Under the pieces are notes generated by a model. It worked only from the letters and a program-made list of their open reading frames with translations, did no database searches and was not told the DNA's origin. Positions 51,787 to 61,002 of a DNA stretch of 64,000 bases are shown piece after piece (the stretch's first letter is position 1; the number at the start of each line of letters is the position of its first letter). Made by a program: the position numbers and the translations under genes. The stretch is taken from contig CAWCBH010000003.1 of assembly GCA_963793785.1 (NCBI GenBank), positions 1 to 64,000 of the forward strand. Reading direction: 5' to 3'. Source of the stretch: CAWCBH01 sp963793785. Lineage in GTDB: Bacteria; Actinomycetota; Thermoleophilia; Solirubrobacterales; 70-9.

Positions 51787-52947
51787 TTACCCCGTGATCA
51801 CGTCCTGGAAGGCCTCGGTGACCTCCTGCACAGCCTCCGGGCCTCCCGGCGGATTGGGATCCGCGCTACAGCCCTCGGTTAGTTCCGGGGGCGGGAAGAT
51901 GAGCGGGTTGTTGCCCAGCTCCGGATCGCGCTTCCTGAGAATCTCCTGGACTCCGTCCACAGGCGTCACGTAGTTCACGTACGCCGCGATGTCGGCCTGC
52001 ACTTCGGGCCGGTAGGCGAAGTTCATGAAAGCCAGCGCCGCCTCAGTGTTCGGGGCGCCCACCGGAATGACCATCTGGTCAAAGAATGTGTCGCAGCCGT
52101 CGGTGGGCTGGCGCCACTCGATGCCCTCGCGGCCGATCAGGGACGCGTCCCCGGACCAGCCGATCGCCGCGACGACGTTGCCGGCGGTCAGGTCCTCGAC
52201 GTACGCCTGGTCGGTGATGTCTCGGATCTGGCCGGATTCAATGCCCTTCCTAATCAGATCGATCGCATCCAGCCAGTCCTGTTTGGTTGCCTCGTCCATG
52301 TCGACGCCTTGGCTCTGCATCAACAGGGGCACGGTGTCGCGCATCTCGTCGAGGAGGATCACCTTGCCCTTGTACTTGGGATCGAAGAGGTCCTTCATCG
52401 ACCTGATTTCCGGGGCCGCGTTGGTGTCGACCCAGATCCCGGACAGGCCGCCCTGCCAGGGGATCGAGTACTTGCGCTCGGGGTCATTCTCGGACTCCTC
52501 GAACTCCGGCAGGATGTTGTCGAACACGGTCTCCAGGTCTTCCTGGCGGAACTCCTGCAGGTAGCCGAGGTCATACATCTGCTTCGCCATCCAATCGGTG
52601 ACGACGAACATGCTGCGCCCGCCGGAGTCCCCCTGGTCGAGCTGCGGCTGCAGCTTGCCGAAGAACCCGACGTTCGAGGTGACGTCCTCGATGTAGTTGA
52701 CGTCGACTCCGTACTCCTTCTCGAACTCGGCCACGGTCCCGTTCTTGCCGGGATCGATGTAGCCGATCCAGGTGGAGATCGTGATCTCGCCTGTCGGCTT
52801 GCCGGCCTGGGCAACCTCGATCTCTCCTTCTCGCTCGCCGCCGACTTCGTCGCCACCGCCGCAGGCGGCGAGGGCCAGCGCGGCGGCAAGCGCCACCAGC
52901 GCGATCACCACAAGCCTCAGCCGGGGGCCTCTGATCCCTTCACTCAC
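51787..52947 (-). CDS. potD: polyamine ABC substrate-binding lipoprotein
   Basis: A 386-residue extracellular solute-binding protein. The signal peptide ends in the lipobox LAAC (26-29), so it is lipid-anchored outside the membrane. The fold is PotD/PotF-like: ISTWIGYIDPG, YSIPWQGGLSGIWV and AAIGWSGDASL line the ligand cleft, with tryptophans and acidic residues suited to diamines. GTG start overlaps the end of potA by 8 nt. A strong stem-loop follows its stop. Confidence 0.9.
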   Translation of the reverse strand: MSEGIRGPRLRLVVIALVALAAALALAACGGGDEVGGEREGEIEVAQAGKPTGEITISTWIGYIDPGKNGTVAEFEKEYGVDVNYIEDVTSNVGFFGKLQPQLDQGDSGGRSMFVVTDWMAKQMYDLGYLQEFRQEDLETVFDNILPEFEESENDPERKYSIPWQGGLSGIWVDTNAAPEIRSMKDLFDPKYKGKVILLDEMRDTVPLLMQSQGVDMDEATKQDWLDAIDLIRKGIESGQIRDITDQAYVEDLTAGNVVAAIGWSGDASLIGREGIEWRQPTDGCDTFFDQMVIPVGAPNTEAALAFMNFAYRPEVQADIAAYVNYVTPVDGVQEILRKRDPELGNNPLIFPPPELTEGCSADPNPPGGPEAVQEVTEAFQDVITG

Positions 52948-54064
52948 TTGTTCCTCCTCGGTTCACAGGTTCGGATTCCTTCACCAGGTGCATGTTCTCG
53001 GGGTGCCATTGCAGGGTCACCCGAGCACCGCCGCCGGGCAGGCGCTGCCGTTCGGCCTCGCTCGCGTTGGGTACCAGGACGGTCATCCGCGCATCGCTCG
53101 GCAGACTCACCGCGATCTGGGTCGTCGTCCCCAGGTAGAGGCTCGATTCGACGACCCCCAGAACGCTTGGCAGGCCGGCGTGGCTATCGCCTGCCACGTC
53201 GCCCTGCGTGATCTGAAGCTTCTCCGGCCGTACGACCGCGTGACAGCGCTCACCGGCGCGGAAGCCGTTGCGCTCCGCGTCCACGGAAGGCCCGTCGTCA
53301 AGGTCGACCCCGCTGGCCGTGACCGTCGCCGGCATCAGGTTGGAGACGCCGATGAAGCCGGCGACGAAGGTGGTTGCCGGGCGCTCGTAGACCGTCTCGG
53401 GGTCGGCCACCTGCTCGACCCGGCCGCGGTCCATGACCGCGATCCGGTCCGACATCGTCAGCGCCTCCTCCTGATCGTGCGTCACGTAGACGAAGGTGAT
53501 TCCGACCTCGCGCTGGATCCGCTTCAGCTCCACCTGCAAACCCTTGCGCAGCTTCAGGTCGAGAGCGCCGAGCGGCTCGTCGAGCAGGAGCACCTTCGGC
53601 AGGTTGACAAGCGCCCGGGCCAGCGCCACTCGCTGCTGCTGGCCGCCGGAGAGCTGGCTGGGCCTGCGCCCGGCCTCGGCGGCCAGGCCGACGCGCTCGA
53701 GCTCCTCGCGCACCCGCCGCTCGATCTCCTCCGCGGGCACCTTCTTGCGCTTCAGGCCGAAGCCGACGTTGTCGGCGACGGAGAGGTGCGGGAACAGCGC
53801 GTAGCTTTGGAAGACAGTGTTGGTCGGCCGCTGGTGCGGGGGGATTCCGACCATCGAGGCGCGGTCGATCAGCACCTCGCCGTCGCTCGGCTCCTCGAAG
53901 CCGGCCACCATCCGCAGCGTCGTCGTCTTGCCGCAGCCGCTGGGGCCGAGCAGGGTGAAGAACTCGCCCGGGGCGATCTCGAGGCTGAGATCGTCGACCG
54001 CGAGCAGCTCGCCGAACCGCTTGCTGACCGAGCGAAGCTCGACGCCTGCGGTCGTACCGCTCAC
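52940..54064 (-). CDS. potA: polyamine ABC transporter ATPase
   Basis: A 374-residue ATPase: Walker A GPSGCGKT (40-47), signature LSGGQQQRVALARAL, Walker B VLLLDEPLGALD, H-loop YVTHDQEEAL. The C-terminal TOBE domain (residues about 280-370) is typical of PotA/MalK importers. It powers PotBC uptake of putrescine or spermidine. It follows the APC permease gene directly (54065/54064) and overlaps potD. Confidence 0.92.
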   Translation of the reverse strand: MSGTTAGVELRSVSKRFGELLAVDDLSLEIAPGEFFTLLGPSGCGKTTTLRMVAGFEEPSDGEVLIDRASMVGIPPHQRPTNTVFQSYALFPHLSVADNVGFGLKRKKVPAEEIERRVREELERVGLAAEAGRRPSQLSGGQQQRVALARALVNLPKVLLLDEPLGALDLKLRKGLQVELKRIQREVGITFVYVTHDQEEALTMSDRIAVMDRGRVEQVADPETVYERPATTFVAGFIGVSNLMPATVTASGVDLDDGPSVDAERNGFRAGERCHAVVRPEKLQITQGDVAGDSHAGLPSVLGVVESSLYLGTTTQIAVSLPSDARMTVLVPNASEAERQRLPGGGARVTLQWHPENMHLVKESEPVNRGGTSE

Positions 54065-55606
54065 CTACTTGCCGCCGCCCGCGATCGCAGGCTGTGGTGC
54101 CACTTCGCCGTCGAGCACACGGGGGTCGGCGACCTCGCGGCGGCGGAGGAAGAACGGCTCGCGCTGGTGCCGGCGCCAGGCGAACAACAGCACGAAGCCG
54201 AGGAGGATGAAACCGACGCCGATCACCGCCGGAGGCGCGATCCCGAACCACGAGGAGCCGGTGTAGGAGTTGGCCGGATCGGAATAGTCGACCAGAGCCT
54301 TGAAGAACAGGTAGCCGAGCAGGGTCGCCCCGATCACCGGTGCAACGCCGATGAACAGCAGGTTTCTCGCCGACTTGGTCAGCTCGCGGCGGTAATAGAT
54401 CGCGCAGGCGAACCCGGTCAGCGCGTAGTAGAAGGCGATCATCAGCGCCAGCGCCGAGAGCGAATCGAAGAGGAAGTTCTCCGAGATCAGTTTCGACGGC
54501 ACGTACCACAAGGTCGCCAGGGCGCCGATCGCGATCGTCGAGGCCACCGGCGTGAAGTAGCGGGAGCTGACCTTCCCGAGGGCGGACGGCATTGCTTCTG
54601 CCCGCGCCATCGAAAGCGAGGTGCGCGAAGCCGGCAGAATCGTCGTCTGGGTCGAGGCGAGCGCCGAGACGACGACCGCAAGCAACACCAGGCTGCCGAG
54701 CGGATCGCCGAGCGCCTGGTCGGCGTAGGCGCCGAGGATCGCCTCGTTGTCGTCGAAGTTCTGCGCCCCGTCGATCCCGCGCCAGGCGATCAGCGCCGTC
54801 GCGACGCCGCAATAGGTGACGAGCAGGATCACCGTCGATAGGAGGGCGGCGAGGCCGGGTGCGGTGACCGAGTTCTCGGTCTCTTCGTTGAGGTTGACCG
54901 CGCTCTCCCAGCCCCAATAGATGAAGACTCCGAGCAGAAGAGCCCCGGTCAGCGCACCGCCGCTGGAGATCTCGAACGGGTTGAACCAGGACAGCGAGGG
55001 GTCGATCGCGATCGGCGGCCCGTCTCCGCTCCAGACCTTGGCCAGGACGACGCCGACGAACAGCAGCAGGGCGCCGATCTGGATCGTCATCAGGATGATC
55101 TGCACCCGCGCCGAGAGCTCGGTGCCGAGGATGCAGATCCAGGTCATCGCGGCGATCAGCGCCACGGCGACGAAGGCGACGACGAACTTGTCGTCGGTCA
55201 GCGAGTCGAGTCCGACGAGGTCGAAGAAGGTGTAGGTGGCGACGTCGGCCAGCGACCCGATCACGAGGATCCCGGTGACGCAAATCGCCCAGCCGGTGAT
55301 CCAGCCGGCCTGCGGGCCCATGGCCCGGGTGACCCATGAGAAGCTTGTGCCGCAGTCCTGGTCGGCGCGGTTCATGTAGTTGAACGCAGCCGCGATGAAG
55401 AACATCGGCACGAAGGCGACCAGCAGCGCTGCCGGCGCCTGCAAGCCGACGATGACCACGATCGAACCGATCACCGCTGCCAGCGAGTAGGCGGGAGCAG
55501 TCGAGGCGAGCGCGATCACCAATCCCCCGGTGAAGCCGATCGCGTCCTTCTTCAGACCGTGCTCGCCGGTCTCGACTGCCGGGTGCGCCTCCGGTCGGGT
55601 CTCCAC
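54065..55606 (-). CDS. APC family amino acid/polyamine permease
   Basis: A 513-residue secondary transporter with about 12 segments and the N-terminal FTGGLVIALASTAPAYSL helix of the APC superfamily, followed by CGTSFSWVTRAMGPQAGW. Context points to putrescine, GABA or a related amine. GTG start with AAGGAGAGAGG before it. First gene of the leftward operon; the 211-bp gap to the divergent aminotransferase holds both promoters. Confidence 0.88.
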   Translation of the reverse strand: METRPEAHPAVETGEHGLKKDAIGFTGGLVIALASTAPAYSLAAVIGSIVVIVGLQAPAALLVAFVPMFFIAAAFNYMNRADQDCGTSFSWVTRAMGPQAGWITGWAICVTGILVIGSLADVATYTFFDLVGLDSLTDDKFVVAFVAVALIAAMTWICILGTELSARVQIILMTIQIGALLLFVGVVLAKVWSGDGPPIAIDPSLSWFNPFEISSGGALTGALLLGVFIYWGWESAVNLNEETENSVTAPGLAALLSTVILLVTYCGVATALIAWRGIDGAQNFDDNEAILGAYADQALGDPLGSLVLLAVVVSALASTQTTILPASRTSLSMARAEAMPSALGKVSSRYFTPVASTIAIGALATLWYVPSKLISENFLFDSLSALALMIAFYYALTGFACAIYYRRELTKSARNLLFIGVAPVIGATLLGYLFFKALVDYSDPANSYTGSSWFGIAPPAVIGVGFILLGFVLLFAWRRHQREPFFLRRREVADPRVLDGEVAPQPAIAGGGK

Positions 55607-55713
55607 CGTCCTCTCTCCTTCCCTGGATTGCCCCCGGCGGTGAGGCTAGGACCACGAGGCGACCGGCACAAGGGTCGCGAGTCCCAAAGCGCTCCACAGC
55701 CGTTGTCCAAACT

Positions 55714-55727
55714 GTATAACGGCATAC
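55714..55727. promoter_or_regulatory. inverted repeat in the divergent permease/aminotransferase promoter
   Basis: GTATAACGGCATAC has GTAT/ATAC arms around a 6-nt centre in the most AT-rich part of the 55607-55817 gap, after TTGTCCAAACT. It is a possible PucR operator or part of a -10 region. The arms are short, so it is only a candidate. Confidence 0.3.
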
Positions 55728-55817
55728 CTTAAGCTGCACCCGTGGAACTCTTGCGTGGGCAGGATCGGAGGCTTACCTTTGTCCTCAGCGTCTAGGACCA
55801 CGGCAGAGGAGGAGCGG

Positions 55818-57200
55818 ATGGCGATTGCGCCGCAGAGCACCACCGAGACGCAGAGCTCGCTACAGGAGCTTGCTCGGCGCCACCTCTGGCTGCACTTCGC
55901 CCGCATGGGCGCCTACGAGCAGCACGAGATGCCGATCATCGCTCGCGGCGAGGGCTGCTACGTCTATGACGACCACGGCAACCGCTATCTCGACGGGCTT
56001 TCGGGGTTGTTCTGCGTCAATGTCGGACATGGCCGCGCCGAGCTCGGCGAGGCCGCGGCGCGACAGATCTCCGAGCTTGACTTCTACGTGCTCTGGAGCT
56101 ACGCGCATCCGCGGGCGATCGAGCTTGCGACCCGGATCGCGGGGCTTGCCCCCGGTCCGCTGAACCGGGTCTTCTTCACCTCCGGCGGCTCGGAAGCGGT
56201 CGAGTCGGCGCTGAAGCTTGCCCGCAACTACCACCGGCTCCGCGGCCGCGGCCAGAAGATCAAGGTGATCGCCCGCGAGATCGCCTACCACGGCACCTCG
56301 CTGGGGGCGCTGTCGGCGACCGGGATTCCCGCCCTCCGCTCCCAGTTCGAGCCGCTGACGCCGGGGGGCTGCCACGTCCCCAATACCAACACCTACCACT
56401 GGCCGGCCGACCGCGACCCGAGCTGGGCCGCTGATGCGATCGAAGAGCGGATCGAGTTCGAGGGGGCGGAGACGGTCGCCGCGGTGATCCTCGAGCCTGT
56501 CCAGAACGCCGGCGGCTGCATCCCGCCGCCGGACGGCTACTTCCAGCAGGTTCGGGAGATCTGCGACCGCCACGAAGTGCTGCTGATCTCCGACGAGGTG
56601 ATCTGCTCCTGGGGCCGGCTCGGCCACTACTTCGGCTCCGACCGCTACGGCTACCAGCCCGACATCATCACCACCGCCAAGGCCCTGACCTCGGCCTATG
56701 TGCCGATGGGAGCGATGATCGCCTCCGACGAGGTGTTCGAGCCGTTCGCGGAGGAGAAGGAGACGTTCGCCCACGGCTTCACGTTCGCGGGGCATCCGGT
56801 CGCGGCCGCCGTGGCGATGGCCAACCTCGACGTCTTCGAGCGCGAGGACCTCTGCGGGCACGTGCTTCGCAAGGAGGACGAGTTCCGCCAGACGCTGGAG
56901 GACCTCCGGGACATCCCGATCGTCGGCGACGTTCGCGGCGCCGGTTTCTTCCAGGCGATCGAGCTGGTCAAGGACCAGGACACGAAGGAGACGTTCGACG
57001 AGCAGGAGTCGGAAGAGCTGCTGCGCGGCTTCCTCTCCGGAGAGCTCTACCGGCGCGGCCTGATCTGCCGGGCCGACGATCGCGGCGATCCGGTGATCCA
57101 GCTGGCGCCGCCCTTGATCGCCGACAGTGAGCAGTTCGAGGAGATCGGAGAGGTCCTGCGCGCGGTGCTCACCGAGGCCGGGGAGCGGATCGGGGCCTAG
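55818..57200 (+). CDS. class III omega-aminotransferase (putrescine/omega-amino acid)
   Basis: A 460-residue PLP aminotransferase: FFTSGGSEAVESALKLARNY (PLP phosphate), LISDEVICSWGR (aspartate to PLP nitrogen), TTAKALTSAYVPMGA with Schiff-base lysine at residue 288. It is closest in motif style to omega-amino acid:pyruvate and putrescine aminotransferases. ATG 55818 has AGGAGG 5 nt upstream; an earlier ATG at 55755 lacks one. It starts the rightward operon that also has alanine dehydrogenase, fitting pyruvate as amino acceptor. Confidence 0.9.
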   Translation: MAIAPQSTTETQSSLQELARRHLWLHFARMGAYEQHEMPIIARGEGCYVYDDHGNRYLDGLSGLFCVNVGHGRAELGEAAARQISELDFYVLWSYAHPRAIELATRIAGLAPGPLNRVFFTSGGSEAVESALKLARNYHRLRGRGQKIKVIAREIAYHGTSLGALSATGIPALRSQFEPLTPGGCHVPNTNTYHWPADRDPSWAADAIEERIEFEGAETVAAVILEPVQNAGGCIPPPDGYFQQVREICDRHEVLLISDEVICSWGRLGHYFGSDRYGYQPDIITTAKALTSAYVPMGAMIASDEVFEPFAEEKETFAHGFTFAGHPVAAAVAMANLDVFEREDLCGHVLRKEDEFRQTLEDLRDIPIVGDVRGAGFFQAIELVKDQDTKETFDEQESEELLRGFLSGELYRRGLICRADDRGDPVIQLAPPLIADSEQFEEIGEVLRAVLTEAGERIGA

Positions 57201-57218
57201 GGGAAGCCGGGGGAGACG

Positions 57219-58775
57219 ATGCTGACGGTCCAGAGCCTTCTCGACGAGCTGGGCCTCGATCTGGCCGCGGGATCGGCGGCGGCCGAGAACCCGGTCCGCT
57301 GGGTGCACATCTCAGAGCTCGAGGACCCGACTCCCTGGCTCTCGGGCGGCGAGCTGATGCTCACCACCGGGATCCCGCTCAACAGCGCCGCCAACCAGCG
57401 GGCCTTCGTCAAGCGGCTCTCCCGCCACAACCTCGCCGGGCTCGGGCTCGGCACCGGCTTCGATCACGCCAAGCTTCCCAAGGCGCTCGTCGACGAGGCA
57501 TCCAAGCAGGAGTTCCCGCTCTTCGAGGTGCCCTACTCGATGCCGTTCATAGCCGTCACCGAGAAGGCATTCGCGCGGCTGGTCAACGAGCAATACGAGG
57601 TCCTGCAGCGGGGAATCGGTGTGCAGCGACGCCTCGAGCGGCTGGTCCTGGAGGGCCGCGGTCTGGAGGAGATCGCGGCGACGATCTCCTCGGCGGTGGG
57701 CGGGACCGTCGCGATCCTCGACGGCCGCGGCGAAACGCTGGCCGCGCGGGGCTTCCGGCACGAGCTGTCGGGGGAGGCCCTGGCGGCGATTCGAAGCGAA
57801 GCCGTCGCCCACGCCGCCGACGGCCATCCCTTCGTGCCGGCCCATCCCTCGACCGCCGGCCGCGCCCTCGCCCACCCGGTCGTGTCGCCCGGCGGCGGAC
57901 CGCCGCAGGCCTGGGTGGTCGTCGTCCGCGACTCCGGCAGCCTCGGCGACTTCGAGCGGCTGATCCTCCAGCAGGCGGTGGCGGTGGTCGCCCTCGACTT
58001 GATGAGACGGCGGGTGGCGCGGGAGACCGAGCGCCGCCTGGCCGGCGACGTGCTCGCAGGAGCGCTGAGCGGGCGGCTGGAGCCGGCAGAGCTTCGCCGC
58101 CGGCTGGAGCCGTTCGGGATCGGCCCCGAGGTCGCGGTCCTGGTCTTCGCAGTCGATGATCCGACTGCCGCCGAGCCGACGCTCGAGCGAGCGCTGGTCG
58201 GCGACGGGTGCGCCGCGGTGATCGCCCCGCACGCCAGCCAGGGAAACGAGCTGCTCTGCGCGGTCCTCGAAGTCTCCAGCTGCGATGCGCTCGAGGTCGC
58301 CGCCACCGCCCGCCGCGCCTTGGCTGCCGAGCGGGGCGCGGTCCGCGCCGCCGTCAGCAGGCCGACGGCGCCCGAGGCGCTTCCGCGCGCCTTCCACGAG
58401 GCGCGCTGCGCGCTGGAGGCCACGGCGCTCGCCAACGGCGAGACGCCCGAGGTGGCTTCCTGGCGCGACCTCGGCGCCTTCACCTTGCTGCTGTCGGTGC
58501 AGGACGACGAGGCGCTGCGCCTGTACTGCGAAAGCGTCCTCGGCCCGATCGACGACGGCGACGCCGACTACGGCGGCGAGCTGCTGCGTTCGCTGGAGGC
58601 CTTCATCGAGCACAACGGACAATGGGAGCGAGCCGCGCGGGAGGTCTTCTGCCACCGCCACACGCTTCGCTATCGGATGCGCAAGGTGGAGGAGCTGACC
58701 GGCCGCGATCTCTCCCGCGCCCACGACCGAATCGAGCTCTGGCTGGCCCTGCGAGCCCGCGAGCTGGTGGCGTGA
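57219..58775 (+). CDS. PucR family transcriptional regulator
   Basis: A 518-residue regulator with three parts: an N-terminal PucR sensory domain (VRWVHISELEDPTPWLSGGELMLTTG region, residues 25-50), a CdaR GGDEF-like middle, and a C-terminal HTH_30 helix-turn-helix (FCHRHTLRYRMRKVEELTGRDL). PucR proteins commonly control purine, GABA or polyamine catabolism. Its place inside the operon makes it the likely activator of both divergent polyamine units. The stop overlaps the next GTG as GTGA. Confidence 0.92.
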   Translation: MLTVQSLLDELGLDLAAGSAAAENPVRWVHISELEDPTPWLSGGELMLTTGIPLNSAANQRAFVKRLSRHNLAGLGLGTGFDHAKLPKALVDEASKQEFPLFEVPYSMPFIAVTEKAFARLVNEQYEVLQRGIGVQRRLERLVLEGRGLEEIAATISSAVGGTVAILDGRGETLAARGFRHELSGEALAAIRSEAVAHAADGHPFVPAHPSTAGRALAHPVVSPGGGPPQAWVVVVRDSGSLGDFERLILQQAVAVVALDLMRRRVARETERRLAGDVLAGALSGRLEPAELRRRLEPFGIGPEVAVLVFAVDDPTAAEPTLERALVGDGCAAVIAPHASQGNELLCAVLEVSSCDALEVAATARRALAAERGAVRAAVSRPTAPEALPRAFHEARCALEATALANGETPEVASWRDLGAFTLLLSVQDDEALRLYCESVLGPIDDGDADYGGELLRSLEAFIEHNGQWERAAREVFCHRHTLRYRMRKVEELTGRDLSRAHDRIELWLALRARELVA

Positions 58776-59863
58776 ACGTCGCCGTCCTCGGCGCCGCCGG
58801 GACGATCGCGCCGGCGATCGTGCGCGACCTGGCCGAGTCCGCGGAGGCGGAGTCGATCCTGCTGCTCGACCTTCGCGGCGAGATCGCCGAGCAGGTCGCG
58901 TCCGAGCATGGCGGTGGCAAGGCGACGGCGAGATCGGCCGACGCCCGCAGCGACCTGTCGGCTCGCCTGGAGGGAATCGATGTGCTGATCAACTCGGCCA
59001 GCTACCGGGTCAACCTCGACGCGATGCAGGCCTGCCTGGAGGCGGGGTGCCATTACCTCGACCTCGGCGGCCTCTACAGGGTTACCGGCGAGCAGCTGGC
59101 CCTGAACGGAGACTTCCAGCGCGCCGGCCTGCTGGCGATCCTCGGGATCGGCTCCAGCCCCGGCAAGACGAACCTGATGGCGGCCCATGCCGTTGCCGCC
59201 CTGGGCGGCCGGGCGGAACGGATCGACGTGATCGCCGCCGGCCGCGACCTCGAGCCACCCGACGGCTTCAGCGTCCCCTATGCGCTGCAGACGCTGATCG
59301 ACGAGCTGACCCTGGCGCCGGTGGTCTTGCGGGCGGGCGAGCCGGTCGAGGTCGAGCCGCTCGCGGAGGGAGGCGAGTTCGACTTCGGCGAGCCGATCGG
59401 CGTCGGGGCGACGATCTACACCCTGCACTCGGAGCTGCGCACGTTCGGGGACAGCTTCGGCTGCTCGGAGGCGAGCTTCCGCCTCTCGCTGGCGCCGGCG
59501 CTGCTGGAGCGGCTGCGGGACCTTGCCCGCGCCACCCCCGAGGCAGTGCACGAGGCCGCCGCCGAGGCCAAGCGCCCGTCGGCGCGCACGATCTCGGTCC
59601 ATGTCGTCGTCGCCGGCGACGGCGCACGGGTCGCGACGATGCGGGCGCTCACCCCCCCGCACACCGAATGGGCCCTCGGCGGGGGCGTCGTCTCTACCGC
59701 CGCCCCGGCCGCCGCGGCGGTGCGGCTGCTCGCTCGCGGCGATGTGGAGGAACGCGGCGTCCAGCCGCCGGAGCGCTGCCTCGACCCGGAGCTGATGTTC
59801 GCCGAGCTGCGATCGCGCGGCTCAAGCTTTGACCTGCAGATGACCGAGGCGGCAACCGCATGA
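58772..59863 (+). CDS. saccharopine dehydrogenase-like protein
   Basis: A 363-residue Rossmann-fold protein of the saccharopine dehydrogenase NADP-binding family: VAVLGAAGTIAPAIV at the start, VLINSASYRVN, CHYLDLGGLY and GIGSSPGKTNLMA. Members act on imine- or amino-acid-linked substrates. In this operon a polyamine-derived or carboxy-amino product is plausible but not shown. GTG 58772 overlaps the PucR stop; its own end overlaps ald as ATGA. Confidence 0.85.
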   Translation: MNVAVLGAAGTIAPAIVRDLAESAEAESILLLDLRGEIAEQVASEHGGGKATARSADARSDLSARLEGIDVLINSASYRVNLDAMQACLEAGCHYLDLGGLYRVTGEQLALNGDFQRAGLLAILGIGSSPGKTNLMAAHAVAALGGRAERIDVIAAGRDLEPPDGFSVPYALQTLIDELTLAPVVLRAGEPVEVEPLAEGGEFDFGEPIGVGATIYTLHSELRTFGDSFGCSEASFRLSLAPALLERLRDLARATPEAVHEAAAEAKRPSARTISVHVVVAGDGARVATMRALTPPHTEWALGGGVVSTAAPAAAAVRLLARGDVEERGVQPPERCLDPELMFAELRSRGSSFDLQMTEAATA

Positions 59864-60993
59864 AGGTCGGGGTCCCGTGCGAGATCAAGGAGGACGAGTA
59901 CAGGGTGGCGATCACCCCGGCGGGGGTGCGCGAGATGGTCGAGCACGACCACGAGGTGCTGATCGAGGCAGGAGCCGGCGAGGGCAGCGCGATCCCCGAT
60001 CGCGACTACGAGGCGCAGGGCGCAACGATCGTCTCCGATGCCGCGGCGGTCTTCGACGAGGCGGAGATGATCGTCCACGTCAAGGAGCTGCAGCCGGCGG
60101 AGATCGAGATGCTGCGGCCGGGGCAGCTCCTGTTCACCTACCTGCACCTGGCTCCCGACCCCGAGCAGACGCGTGGGCTGTGCGGATCGGGCGCCGTCTG
60201 TGTGGCCTATGAGACGGTCGAGGACGCCCACGGCCGACTGCCCCTGCTGGCGCCGATGAGCGAGATCGCCGGCAAGATCGCCACCCAGGCCGGCGCCTTC
60301 ATGCTCGAGCGGCCGCTCGGCGGGCGGGGGATCCTGCTCGGCGGCGTTCCCGGAGTGGCAGCCGCCAACGTGATGGTGATCGGGGGCGGGGTGGTCGGCA
60401 TGAACGCGGCCTTCATAGCGATCGGGATGGAGGCCGACGTGTTCGTCTATGACACCTCGATCGACCGCCTCCGCGAGCTCGACGTGATCTTCAGCGGCAG
60501 CTGCTCGACCGTGTTCTCGAACGTGCTCTCGGTCGAGGAGATGCTGCCGCGGGTCGACCTGGTGATCGGCGCGGTGCTGGTCCACGGCGCCCTCGCCCCG
60601 AAGGTGATCCGCCGCGAGCAGCTGGCGCTGATGAAGCCCGGCGCCGTGCTCGTCGACGTCGCGATCGATCAGGGCGGCTGCTTTGAGACCTCGCGGCCGA
60701 CCACCCACCGGGAGCCGACCTTCGAAGTCGAGGGGATCATCCACTACTGCGTCGCCAACATGCCCGGGGCGGTCCCGATCACCTCGACCGGGGCGCTGAC
60801 CAACGCGACGATGCCCTACGCGGTGGCGCTGGCCGACCACGGTGTCGAGGAGGCCGTGCGGCGGGACCCAGGCCTGCGGCCCGGCGTCAACGTCGCGCAC
60901 GGACAGGTGACGCACCCGGCCGTCGCCGAAGGGGTGGAGATGGAGTACGTGCCGGTGGAGGAAGCCTTGAAGATGTCTGTGACGAGTCCCTAA
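59860..60993 (+). CDS. ald: alanine dehydrogenase
   Basis: A 377-residue NAD-dependent alanine dehydrogenase. Catalytic residues stand at the canonical positions: R15, K75 (HVKEL) and H96 (YLHLAPD). GGGVVGMNAA is the NAD loop. It oxidises alanine to pyruvate and ammonia. After an omega-aminotransferase that makes alanine from pyruvate, it would recycle the amino acceptor. ATG overlaps the upstream TGA as ATGA. Confidence 0.95.
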   Translation: MKVGVPCEIKEDEYRVAITPAGVREMVEHDHEVLIEAGAGEGSAIPDRDYEAQGATIVSDAAAVFDEAEMIVHVKELQPAEIEMLRPGQLLFTYLHLAPDPEQTRGLCGSGAVCVAYETVEDAHGRLPLLAPMSEIAGKIATQAGAFMLERPLGGRGILLGGVPGVAAANVMVIGGGVVGMNAAFIAIGMEADVFVYDTSIDRLRELDVIFSGSCSTVFSNVLSVEEMLPRVDLVIGAVLVHGALAPKVIRREQLALMKPGAVLVDVAIDQGGCFETSRPTTHREPTFEVEGIIHYCVANMPGAVPITSTGALTNATMPYAVALADHGVEEAVRRDPGLRPGVNVAHGQVTHPAVAEGVEMEYVPVEEALKMSVTSP

Positions 60994-61002
60994 AGGAGAG
61001 AG